Below, one piece after another: positions 27,101-34,049 of a DNA stretch of 64,000 nt. Under the pieces are notes generated by a model. It searched no databases. It was given only the letters and a program-made list of their open reading frames with translations, and was not told the DNA's origin. The position numbers and the translations under genes were made by a program. Location: contig NZ_CP107945.1 in assembly GCF_036057275.1 (NCBI RefSeq), positions 2,542,001 through 2,606,000 on the forward strand, read 5' to 3'. The stretch comes from Streptomyces sp. NBC_00390 (GTDB lineage Bacteria; Actinomycetota; Actinomycetes; Streptomycetales; Streptomycetaceae). Within the stretch, counting starts at the first letter, position 1. Every line of letters starts with the position of its first letter.

Positions 27101-27403
27101 TGGCGTTCGAAGAACGACGAGCGCTGGCAGCGGGCGGAGAAGCTTCGCGACCCGAAGGCGGGAGGAGTCACCTCCTCCGGTCTCCCCCGGCGCGTGCCCA
27201 AGGCCAACCTGGTCGAGGGCACCGCGGAGCAGACGCCGCAGGGCGGCCCCCAGGTCTCCCGCGCCCCCGAAGACGTGCGCGGCAGGTTGAGCAACCTGCG
27301 TCGCGGCGTCCAGAAGGGACGCAACGCGGGGACGGACACGAACGGACCGGCCACTTACGATCGACAGAGTGGCCCGGGTAGTACCTACAACCAGGAGCGT
27401 TAG
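24131..27403 (+). CDS. cvnA2: Conservon sensor kinase-like protein CvnA, operon 2
   Basis: A 1090-aa paralogue of CvnA1. TM1 about 57-76, sensor domain 77-378, TM2 about 380-402, HAMP, then the ATPase domain about 583-700 with LLENAT, DKGIGL and MGLFVVGRL. The cytoplasmic core after TM2 is highly similar to CvnA1, while the sensor domains share little, so the two probably sense different signals. The tail is Tyr/Gln/Asp-rich with tandem repeats (26489-26572) and ends in the same SGLPRRVPKANLV and basic RGRLSNLRRG motifs. GTG 24131 is the first available start. Confidence 0.93.
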   Translation: MRRSKNSSAEQQARGNFTPPPRTAASPVDVSGTSGASPAAGSTSRLSPRNWRVPTRLNAILLIPVIVGLVMGGFQVKTSIDTWSEAQDAEKTALVVRAASEYGQALLNERDLTAQPLLLATSADARKGPVIRDAYANTDAAKAKFDKVIEQMPQTEGLKRRLNLFRKAEPSLEKLRGAAYTKALDPVQTEEGYVAVHHYLMEFSNELGLGTGNITSYGRTVYAVQLAKAATSLQRSIGMHLLVRPSKDQGVLNRQLVAFNSYNYLEQIAIGEYVSGGTQAEVDRLKEVMTTKAAEGKKRLAAAGLTPPEGQDGSVLTGMATQIGQGVSPDKLKTQDITPQTWFGGSTAKFDGYTEIEKSLVDRAVEEAAAISDDAKSDAIVNGAIVVIALLTAFILAGLMARQMSRSMRQLRTAAFGIAEQRLPMLVDQLSRTEPGRVDTRVQPIPIDTQDEIGEVARAFDQVHREAVRLAAEQAMLRGNVNAIFTNLSRRNQSLIEGQLTLITDLENNEADPDQLENLFRLDHLATRMRRNGENLLVLAGEEPGRRWNQPVPLVDVLRAASSEVESYERIELTGVPETDIHGQAVTDLVHLLAELLENATTFSSPQTKVRVTATRLPDGRVMIEIHDKGIGLTAEDFADINHKLANPPTVDAAVSQRMGLFVVGRLADRHGVRVQLRPSGEQAGTTSLVMLPDAITHGGGGEALPEDDFTVSSIIPEQLQQSYESYESYDSPPMRTAAELGFDDSRYEQPADSSQLDPVGRSLAREERRAALEAQAHGGERPLYRDEQGYAQDEQGYAQDGQGYAQDGQEYGSGYDQGYSQDYAQDQQTAYDDYQAPGGYPETQESAQHSAEAYTEAGYQAPQGSQPQYDASYDSPAHQSEWSAQDGYQTAYEPEYRTESESAPDAPTSAPERVGFDRPGPSPSNSHERTTSGLPKRGSSQPSQQWQQPAEQAPQASPSGRPTIGGRGTGFGFGTSSDSGSDTGSGPGEWRSKNDERWQRAEKLRDPKAGGVTSSGLPRRVPKANLVEGTAEQTPQGGPQVSRAPEDVRGRLSNLRRGVQKGRNAGTDTNGPATYDRQSGPGSTYNQER
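26489..26572. repeat. Four 21-bp tandem units in the cvnA2 tail
   Basis: Units start at 26489, 26510, 26531 and 26552 and encode the heptad (D)EQGYAQ or DGQGYAQ. A shorter 9-bp repeat encoding YES lies at about 26297-26322. Both sit in the disordered C-terminal tail. Confidence 0.85.
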
Positions 27404-27404
27404 T

Positions 27405-27827
27405 GTGAGCCCGATGAGCCAGGCGGCGCAGAATCTGAACTGGTTGATCACCAACTTCGTGGACAACACCCCTGGGGTGTCCCACACCGTGGTGGTCTCC
27501 GCCGACGGACTCCTGCTGGCGATGTCCGAAGGTTTCCCGCGCGACCGCGCCGATCAGCTGGCGGCTGTCGCCTCCGGTCTGACCTCGCTGACCGCTGGAG
27601 CATCCCGGATCTTCGAAGGCGGCGCTGTCAACCAGACAGTTGTGGAGATGGAGCGCGGCTTCCTCTTCATCATGTCCATCTCCGACGGATCCTCGCTGGC
27701 CGTTCTGGCCCACCCCGATGCCGACATCGGCCTGGTGGGCTACGAGATGGCCCTCCTGGTGGACCGTGCAGGCAGCGTGCTCACCCCGGACCTGCGGGCG
27801 GAGCTCCAGGGAAGTCTTCTCAACTAA
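27405..27827 (+). CDS. cvnB2: Roadblock/LC7 protein CvnB, operon 2
   Basis: A 140-aa roadblock protein almost identical to CvnB1; differences include GGAVNQ for GGPVSQ and a final N for H. The GTG at 27405 lies one base after the cvnA2 stop with AGGAG 8 nt upstream. The first 80 nt are nearly identical to those of cvnB1, including synonymous sites. Confidence 0.93.
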   Translation: MSPMSQAAQNLNWLITNFVDNTPGVSHTVVVSADGLLLAMSEGFPRDRADQLAAVASGLTSLTAGASRIFEGGAVNQTVVEMERGFLFIMSISDGSSLAVLAHPDADIGLVGYEMALLVDRAGSVLTPDLRAELQGSLLN

Positions 27828-27923
27828 CAGGCAGACAGTGCGTTTCACGCCACCGCACCGTAAGGTGCGGTGGCGCGGCTCCACAGGGACAGGGACCGGC
27901 GACCGGCAGTCGGAGGAGGAAAC

Positions 27924-28505
27924 GTGGCAACACCCCCAGGCGGACGCCCCTATGAAGGTGGTCATCAGCCTTCGGGCGATCACTCGGCGAACCGCTTCAA
28001 CTTTCCTTCGACGCCGAGCAGACAGGGCGCTCAGGGGCCCTATCAGCAGCAGCAGTCTCCGTACGACCCGTCGTACGACCAGCCGATGGGCCCGGGGGGA
28101 CACCCCCGGATCCAGCCGGTGCAGCCGCGGAAGGCTCCTCAGCCGTCGCCGGCATCGGGCGGCAGCAACCCGTTGGTGCGCCCGTACGCCATGACCGGCG
28201 GCCGGACCCGGCCGCGCTACCAGCTCGCCATCGAGGCGCTGGTGAGCACCACGGCCGATCCGTCCAGGCTGCAAGGGCAGTTGCCCGAGCACCAGCGGAT
28301 CTGCCGGCTGTGCTTCGAGATCAAGTCGGTCGCCGAGATCTCGGCCCTTCTCTCCATCCCCCTCGGCGTTGCCCGGATCCTCGTCGCCGACCTGGCGGAG
28401 GCCGGACTTGTCGCCATTCACCAGCCCGGCGGCGACGAGTCCGCCGGCGGCCAGCCAGCCGTGACACTGCTCGAAAGGGTGCTCAGTGGACTTCGCAAGC
28501 TCTAG
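27924..28505 (+). CDS. cvnC2: DUF742 protein CvnC, operon 2
   Basis: A 193-aa DUF742 protein. Residues about 85-193 match CvnC1 closely (LVRPYAMTGGRTRPRYQLAI core), but the N-terminal 84 residues are a Pro/Gln/Gly/Ser-rich extension that CvnC1 lacks. GTG 27924 has GGAGGA 4 nt upstream, which decides the start. It overlaps cvnD2 by 20 bp. Confidence 0.92.
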   Translation: MATPPGGRPYEGGHQPSGDHSANRFNFPSTPSRQGAQGPYQQQQSPYDPSYDQPMGPGGHPRIQPVQPRKAPQPSPASGGSNPLVRPYAMTGGRTRPRYQLAIEALVSTTADPSRLQGQLPEHQRICRLCFEIKSVAEISALLSIPLGVARILVADLAEAGLVAIHQPGGDESAGGQPAVTLLERVLSGLRKL

Positions 28506-29067
28506 CGGCGGTGCAGCCCGCTCAACCACCAGCGCGAAGATCGTGGTGGCGGGCGGCTTCGGCGTGGGCAAGACCACGTTCGTCGGCGCCGTCTCGGAGA
28601 TCAACCCGCTGCGTACCGAAGCCGTCATGACGTCCGCATCGGCCGGCATCGACGACCTCACCCACACCGGCGACAAGACCACCACCACGGTGGCCATGGA
28701 CTTCGGCCGCATCACCCTGGACCAGGACCTGATCCTGTACCTCTTCGGCACCCCGGGCCAGGACCGCTTCTGGTTCATGTGGGACGACCTGGTCCGCGGC
28801 GCCATCGGCGCCGTCGTCCTCGTCGACACCCGCCGGCTCGCCGACTGCTTCCCCGCGGTCGACTACTTCGAGAACAGCGGCCTGCCGTTCGTCATCGCCC
28901 TCAACGGCTTCGACGGACACCAGCCCTACAACCCGGAGGAAGTCCGCGAAGCACTCCAGATCGGCCCCGACACCCCGATCATCACCACCGACGCCCGCCA
29001 CCGCGCGGACGCCAAGAGCGCCCTCATCACGCTCGTCGAGCACGCCCTCATGGCGCGCCTGCGGTAG
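28486..29067 (+). CDS. cvnD2: Small GTPase CvnD, operon 2
   Basis: A 193-aa GTPase with GGFGVGKTT (23-31) and GTPGQDRFW; the usual NKxD is LNGFDG. It is about 97 percent identical to CvnD1 by direct comparison, and long stretches are identical at DNA level. It closes the second conservon and is followed by a strong terminator. Confidence 0.93.
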   Translation: MDFASSSGGAARSTTSAKIVVAGGFGVGKTTFVGAVSEINPLRTEAVMTSASAGIDDLTHTGDKTTTTVAMDFGRITLDQDLILYLFGTPGQDRFWFMWDDLVRGAIGAVVLVDTRRLADCFPAVDYFENSGLPFVIALNGFDGHQPYNPEEVREALQIGPDTPIITTDARHRADAKSALITLVEHALMARLR

Positions 29068-29095
29068 GTCCGCACCGGATCCCTGTCCGGCCGTG

Positions 29096-29135
29096 GGAAA
29101 GGCTCCGCACTCCGAAAGGAGTGCGGAGCCTTTCC
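29096..29135 (+). terminator. Conservon 2 terminator
   Basis: A perfect 18-bp stem beginning GGAAAGGCTCCGCACTCC with a GAAA tetraloop, 28 bp after the cvnD2 stop. Confidence 0.93.
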
Positions 29136-29425
29136 TCGTGGCCGCCGGATCACCCTGGCCTGCCTGCCCGGAGCGAACGACCTCCCCAAGGCCTGTGTCT
29201 GTGCACGCCCTTGGGCGTCACGGGGGGGGCGAGTCACCGACGACCCTGGCACTCTTTGTGACCGTCGGCGTCCCGGCCCGCGCTGCGGCACGCCCCGCCG
29301 TACCCGGCTACGACGGCCGACCGCCGGCGGCACGCCGAGCGGTGTCAGGGGACGGCCTTCGGCGGCCTGAGCCGGGACGCAGTGCCGCAGGAGGCCAGGG
29401 GCCGTCAGACGACGGCTGGGAACGC
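29136..29425. other. Gap between conservon 2 and accE; nothing supported
   Basis: Sequence between two strong terminators of convergent units. No frame on either strand has a start with a ribosome binding site and a protein-like composition. Confidence 0.5.
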
Positions 29426-29465
29426 GCAGGGCCCCCGCTCGCAGTCGCGCGAGCGGGGGCCCTGC
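29426..29465 (-). terminator. accB-accE terminator
   Basis: A long GC stem, GCAGGGCCCCCGCTCG paired with its complement, 30 bp after the accE stop. Confidence 0.9.
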
Positions 29466-29493
29466 GGCGGCCTCGAGAGGCCGTACGGGTGTG

Positions 29494-29700
29494 TCAGCCC
29501 TGCCAGCTGTGGGCCGCGCGGAAGCCCGGCTGGCGCTCCAGCCGGCGCCAGCCGGCCGTGGAGCGGCCGCGGTGGGGCTGGGGAGTGGTGGTGGACGCTG
29601 CACGGGCCAGGAGGACCGCGGTGATGGCCGCCAGTTCCTCAGGGGCCGCCTGGCCCTTCTCGACGCGCAGGAGGGAGGAGGAGTCGGTCGGAGTGCTCAT
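29494..29700 (-). CDS. accE: Acyl-CoA carboxylase epsilon subunit
   Basis: A 68-aa protein beginning MSTPTDSSSLLRVEKGQAAP with the epsilon-subunit signature LRVEKGQAAPEELAAITAVL and the C-terminal W-rich segment GFRAAHSWQG. Epsilon subunits are small, actinobacteria-specific and raise the activity of the beta-alpha carboxylase complex. It lies 39 bp downstream of accB. Confidence 0.9.
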   Translation of the reverse strand: MSTPTDSSSLLRVEKGQAAPEELAAITAVLLARAASTTTPQPHRGRSTAGWRRLERQPGFRAAHSWQG

Positions 29701-29739
29701 GAGCTTCGTGGCTCCAGTCTCGTCAGTCTCGTCGCAGGG

Positions 29740-31350
29740 TCACTGCGGGGGGTTGCCGTGCTTGCGCGACGGCAGGTCTGCGTGCTTGGTGCGGAGCATC
29801 GCGAGCGAGCGGATGAGCACCTCGCGGGTCTCGGCCGGGTCGATGACGTCGTCGACCAGTCCGCGCTCCGCTGCGTAGTAGGGGTGCATCAGCTCGGCCT
29901 TGTACTCCTTGACCATTCGCTTGCGCATGGCCTCGGGGTCGTCGGCGTCGGCGATCTGCCGGCGGAAGATGACGTTGGCGGCACCCTCGGCGCCCATCAC
30001 CGCGATCTCGTTGGTCGGCCAGGCGTAGGTGAGGTCCGCGCCGATGGACTGGGAGTCCATGACGATGTACGCACCGCCGTACGCCTTGCGCAGGATCAGC
30101 GAGATCCTCGGCACCGTGGCGTTGCAGTACGCGTACAGCAGCTTCGCCCCGTGCCGGATGATTCCACCGTGCTCCTGGTCGACGCCCGGCAGGAAGCCGG
30201 GCACGTCCAGCAGGGTGATGATCGGGATGTTGAAGGCATCGCACATCTGCACGAAGCGCGCTGCCTTCTCGGAGGCTTCGATGTCCAGGACACCGGCCAG
30301 GGACTGCGGCTGGTTGGCGACGATGCCGACCACCTGACCGTTGAGCCGGGCGAGCGCGCAGATGATGTTGCGGGCCCACCGCTCGTGAATCTCGAGGTAG
30401 TCGCCGTCGTCGACGAGCTCCTCGATGACCTTGTGCATGTCGTACGGGCGGTTGCCGTCCGCCGGGACCAGGTCGAGCAGCACGTCCGAGCGACGCTCGG
30501 ACGGGTCGTCCGCCTGGACGGACGGCGGGTTCTCCCGGTTGTTGGAGGGCAGCATCGAGAGCAGGTAGCGCACCTCGGCGATGCAGGTCTCCTCGTCGTC
30601 GTACGCGAAGTGCGCGACGCCCGAGGTCTCGGCGTGCACATCCGCGCCACCCAGCCCGTTCTGGGTGATCTCCTCACCGGTGACCGCCTTGACGACGTCC
30701 GGGCCGGTGATGAACATCTGCGAGGTCTCGCGGACCATGAACACGAAGTCGGTGAGCGCCGGCGAGTACGCCGCGCCGCCCGCGCACGGGCCGAGCATCA
30801 CGCTGATCTGCGGGATGACGCCGGACGCCCGGGTGTTGCGCTGGAAGATGCCGCCGTATCCGGCGAGCGCGGAGACGCCTTCCTGAATACGGGCGCCGGC
30901 TCCGTCGTTCAGGGAGACGAGCGGCGCGCCGGCCGAGATGGCCATGTCCATGATCTTGTGGATCTTGGTGGCGTGGGCCTCGCCGAGCGCGCCGCCGAAG
31001 ATCCGGAAGTCGTGCGCGTAGACGAAGACCGTACGGCCCTCGACCGTGCCCCAGCCGGTGATGACACCGTCGGTGTACGGCTTCTTGGCCTCGAGACCGA
31101 ACCCGGTGGCCCGGTGCCTGCGCAGTTGCTCGACCTCGCGGAACGAGCCCTCGTCCAGCAGCAGCTCGATACGCTCGCGGGCGGTCAGCTTGCCCTTGGC
31201 GTGCTGGGCCTCGGTGGCACGGTCGCTGGGTCCGCGCCGGGCCTCCTCGCGGCGGGCGTGCAGCTCGGCCACGCGGCCGCGCGCGTCGACGGCCTCGACG
31301 GCGTCGACGACCTCGGCTGCGTCGCTGGTGGTCTCGTCCAAAACGGTCAT
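29740..31350 (-). CDS. accB: Acyl-CoA carboxylase carboxyltransferase (beta) subunit, AccB type
   Basis: A 536-aa carboxyltransferase that transfers CO2 from biotin to acetyl- or propionyl-CoA, giving malonyl- or methylmalonyl-CoA. Both acyl-binding oxyanion loops are visible: GPCAGGAAYSPAL and the AYGGAYIVMDS region. In S. coelicolor the residue at this second site (422) is Ile in AccB and Asp in PccB and controls acyl choice; here it is Ile429, supporting AccB. The biotin-carrying alpha subunit is not in the window. With accE it forms one unit. Confidence 0.94.
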   Translation of the reverse strand: MTVLDETTSDAAEVVDAVEAVDARGRVAELHARREEARRGPSDRATEAQHAKGKLTARERIELLLDEGSFREVEQLRRHRATGFGLEAKKPYTDGVITGWGTVEGRTVFVYAHDFRIFGGALGEAHATKIHKIMDMAISAGAPLVSLNDGAGARIQEGVSALAGYGGIFQRNTRASGVIPQISVMLGPCAGGAAYSPALTDFVFMVRETSQMFITGPDVVKAVTGEEITQNGLGGADVHAETSGVAHFAYDDEETCIAEVRYLLSMLPSNNRENPPSVQADDPSERRSDVLLDLVPADGNRPYDMHKVIEELVDDGDYLEIHERWARNIICALARLNGQVVGIVANQPQSLAGVLDIEASEKAARFVQMCDAFNIPIITLLDVPGFLPGVDQEHGGIIRHGAKLLYAYCNATVPRISLILRKAYGGAYIVMDSQSIGADLTYAWPTNEIAVMGAEGAANVIFRRQIADADDPEAMRKRMVKEYKAELMHPYYAAERGLVDDVIDPAETREVLIRSLAMLRTKHADLPSRKHGNPPQ

Positions 31351-31980
31351 GCATCGACCCTACGGATCAGACCAAGAAAACCCTGCCGTCCACTCCGTAC
31401 AGTCTCGCGCCCGATCTGCTGTCGGTGTCCCACAGAACCATTTCGCACTGAGCGTCATTCACCATCCGGGGATGGCCTGCCGTTGTGGAGGTCTTACAAC
31501 ACTGTTCAGCCGAGCGTCACCTCATACGCCTGCCCCGTCCCGGCGATTCCCGGGGACGTGCAGCCGAGGCACCCCGCCCTGCGGCAAGCGCCTCGGCGGA
31601 CGCATCCTTGCTGATCACCGGCCCTGCGCGACAGCCGGGGACCTTCACAGGGGGCGCGTGGGCACGCCGCGACGGGCGGCCCACCTTACCGAGCCGCCAG
31701 AAGTTCGCGGCCGTTGACCCAAGCGGGTGATCGACCACCGCCCGGCAGGCGGCTCACGAGGCACCGGGACCGGGGACGACCAGGCATCCGAGACGAGCGC
31801 GAGCGCACTGAGAGCGGAGCGGCATTTCATTGCGGGGCCTCCTGCCCGTGACCGGGGGCCTCGACGACTCCTGGAGTGAAACTTCCCCGAAGATGTTGAA
31901 CTTTGAACGGAATGCGTCTACAGTCAATTTCGTTGAAGCTTAAACAACAGCGCTCCGGCGCCCGTCCCCAGGGAGCAGTC
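31351..31980. other. 630-bp region between accB and the YceI gene
   Basis: It should hold the divergent promoters. One minus-strand frame (31645-31830, 61 aa, starting MKCRSALSALALVSDAW) has a strong AGGAGG 7 nt before its ATG but an arginine- and proline-rich, shadow-like C terminus; I consider it a doubtful gene. Near 31932-31945 GTTGAAGCTTAAAC is a nearly perfect 14-bp palindrome 35 bp before the YceI start, a possible operator. Confidence 0.4.
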
Positions 31981-32607
31981 ATGGGTCTCTTCAACCGCAA
32001 GAACACCGACGTCACCGTCTCGCAGGCCGTCTCCACCCTGGAGGTGGACCCGGCACTGGCGGCACTGAGCGGCGACTACACCATCGACCCCGCGCACAGC
32101 AGCATCGGTTTCACCGTCCGTCATGCCATGGTCACGAACGTCCGGGGCAGCTTCGGCTCCCACGAGGGCACCCTTTCGCTGGACGGCGCGGACCCCTCCC
32201 GCTCCACCGCCGCGATCGACGTCGACATCGCCAGCATCGACACCGGCATCGCCGACCGCGACGGCCACCTGCGCAGCGGTGATTTCTTCGACGCCGAGAA
32301 GTTCCCGAGGATGAGCTTCCGCTCCACCGGCGCCGAGCAGCTGGGCGGCGACAAGTACCGGATCACCGGCGATCTGACGATCAAGGACGTGACCCGTCCG
32401 CTCACCATCGACCTGGACTTCAACGGCTCCGCCACCGACGCGTACGGCAACGAGCGCGTGGGCTTCGAGGGCGGTACCGAGATCCTGCGCTCCGACTGGG
32501 GCCTGACCTGGAACGCGGCGCTGGAGGCCGGCGGCGTGATGGTCAGCGACAAGGTGAAGCTCACCTTCGACATCTCCGCGATCAAGGCCGCGCCGCAGGC
32601 CGCCTGA
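31981..32607 (+). CDS. YceI-family lipid-binding protein
   Basis: A 208-aa protein with the YceI lipocalin-like barrel from residue about 36: GDYTIDPAHSSIGFTVRHAM, then FDAEKFPRMSF and VTRPLTIDLDF. YceI proteins bind polyisoprenoids or long-chain amphiphiles. No signal peptide is present (MGLFNRKNTDVTVSQ start), so it is cytoplasmic. ATG 31981 was chosen as the first Met before the conserved domain, although the ribosome binding site is modest (CAGGGAG). Confidence 0.9.
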   Translation: MGLFNRKNTDVTVSQAVSTLEVDPALAALSGDYTIDPAHSSIGFTVRHAMVTNVRGSFGSHEGTLSLDGADPSRSTAAIDVDIASIDTGIADRDGHLRSGDFFDAEKFPRMSFRSTGAEQLGGDKYRITGDLTIKDVTRPLTIDLDFNGSATDAYGNERVGFEGGTEILRSDWGLTWNAALEAGGVMVSDKVKLTFDISAIKAAPQAA

Positions 32608-32644
32608 TCCGACCGCACGCACCACCTGACGTGCGCACCGCCAC

Positions 32645-32673
32645 GGCGGGGCCGGGAGCCACCCGGCCCCGCC
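32645..32673. terminator. Bidirectional terminator, YceI gene and protease gene
   Basis: The stem GGCGGGGCCGGG (32645-32656) pairs perfectly with 32662-32673 between two convergent genes. Confidence 0.88.
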
Positions 32674-32702
32674 GGCCTGCGTCACGGGGTCTGCGTCGTC
32701 TC

Positions 32703-33902
32703 TCAGAGTCCGTCGGTGAACAGCAGACGGTTGGGCGAGCTGTCGCCGGTGGCTGCCACCACGTCCTTGGTGGACTGGTCGGCCAGCCAGTCGGCGACCT
32801 CCGCCACGGACGCGGCCGGGTGCGCCGACTTGTAGAGCGCGGCGACACCCGCGACGTGCGGCGAGGCCATGGACGTACCGCTCAGAGTCCGGGCACCGCC
32901 GCCGAGCCTGGCCGAGACGATGGAAGCACCAGGGGCGTACAGCCACAGGCATGCGCCGTAGTTGGAGAAATCCGTCTCCTTGTCGGAACGATTGGTCGCG
33001 CCGACGGTCACCGCGCGCTCCGCGGACGCCGGGGAGATCTGGCAGGCGTCCTGCGAGGAGTTGCCCGCGGCGACCACCGGCAGGACGCCGCTGTCCGCGA
33101 CGGCGGTGGCCGCGCTGTTCACCGCGAAGGACCTGCCGCCGCCGAGCGAGGCGTTGAGCACGGCCGGCTGCCGGGCGTTGGCGGCCACCCAGTCGAACCC
33201 GGCGATCACCCCCGACCAGCTGCCCGAGCCCTCGCAGCTGAGGACCCGGACGCTGACCAGGGTCGCCTTGCGGGCCACACCGTACGTACTGCCGCCGACG
33301 GTGCCGGCGACATGGGTGCCGTGACCGTTGCAGTCCGCGCCTCGCCGCCCGTCACCGACGGAGTCGTAGCCGAACACCGCGCGCCCGCCGAACTCGGCGT
33401 GGGCGTAGTCGATACCGGTGTCGAGGATGTACACGAGGGTGCCCTGCCCGTCGCCGCTCGCGGTGAACGAGCCGCTGAGCGGCAGACTCCGCTGGTCGAT
33501 GCGGTCCAGGCCCCAGGAGGCGGCCCGCGCCCGGGGGACGCCGCCGCCCGTCTCGAAGGCCGTCACCTTGGCGTCCTCCTCGACGGACATGACGCCTGGC
33601 GTCCGGCGCACCGTCTGCAACTGGGACGGGTTGAGTGCGGCCGCGAAACCTCGCATGGCCGACGTGTAGGTGAAGAGGGGCTTGACGCCGAAGCGGCCGG
33701 GCACCTCGGCCGCGGCAACGGTCTTGCTGAGGCGCACGATGTAGTGGCCGGGCACGGCGTTGGCCGAGCGGTGCAGCGGGGCGAGCCGGGGGACGGGGGC
33801 GGGGTCGGACTGGGCGGCGGCCGGGAGGGTGGCGGCAGCGGTCATCACCGCGGTGGTGACCGCTGCCGCCACGAGGGCGCAGAACCTCGTTCTCTTTCGC
33901 AT
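32703..33902 (-). CDS. Secreted subtilisin-like serine protease (S8, proteinase K type)
   Basis: A 399-aa preproprotease. Signal peptide about 1-30 (MRKRTRFCAL start, ending LPAAAQ); inhibitor I9-type propeptide about 45-120 (HYIVRLSK); catalytic domain to the C terminus. The triad is D161 (LDTGID), H194 (NGHGTH) and S344 (GTSMASPHVAG), with the oxyanion Asn in AAGNSS. There is no C-terminal pro-sequence or P domain. The ATG at 33902 is placed before the basic start of the signal peptide. It probably degrades extracellular protein. Confidence 0.94.
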   Translation of the reverse strand: MRKRTRFCALVAAAVTTAVMTAAATLPAAAQSDPAPVPRLAPLHRSANAVPGHYIVRLSKTVAAAEVPGRFGVKPLFTYTSAMRGFAAALNPSQLQTVRRTPGVMSVEEDAKVTAFETGGGVPRARAASWGLDRIDQRSLPLSGSFTASGDGQGTLVYILDTGIDYAHAEFGGRAVFGYDSVGDGRRGADCNGHGTHVAGTVGGSTYGVARKATLVSVRVLSCEGSGSWSGVIAGFDWVAANARQPAVLNASLGGGRSFAVNSAATAVADSGVLPVVAAGNSSQDACQISPASAERAVTVGATNRSDKETDFSNYGACLWLYAPGASIVSARLGGGARTLSGTSMASPHVAGVAALYKSAHPAASVAEVADWLADQSTKDVVAATGDSSPNRLLFTDGL

Positions 33903-33957
33903 GGGGACGAGGCAAGCACCGCGGCCGATCGCGATCAATCACCGACCGTGGCTATTA

Positions 33958-33972
33958 ACTACTTTCGGTAGT
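33958..33972. promoter_or_regulatory. Inverted repeat upstream of the S8 protease gene
   Basis: ACTAC-TTTCG-GTAGT lies 56 bp before the protease start in a locally AT-rich stretch (TTAATAG follows on the minus strand and could be a -10). A possible operator; no cognate regulator is adjacent. Confidence 0.4.
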
Positions 33973-34049
33973 GAAGTCGTTCCCTGCCCCGCCGATTGCC
34001 GTACAGGCAGGACGGGCACAGGGGCGGTGCACCCCGGGCCGGACAGGGC

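Noticed and set aside
24131..27403. CvnA proteins as ordinary two-component histidine kinases
   Set aside because: There is an ATPase domain but no adjacent response regulator; the B-C-D gene order identifies conservons.
31827..32036. 69-codon minus-strand frame overlapping the YceI gene start
   Set aside because: It overlaps the promoter and first codons of a well-supported gene and shows no protein family or ribosome binding site.
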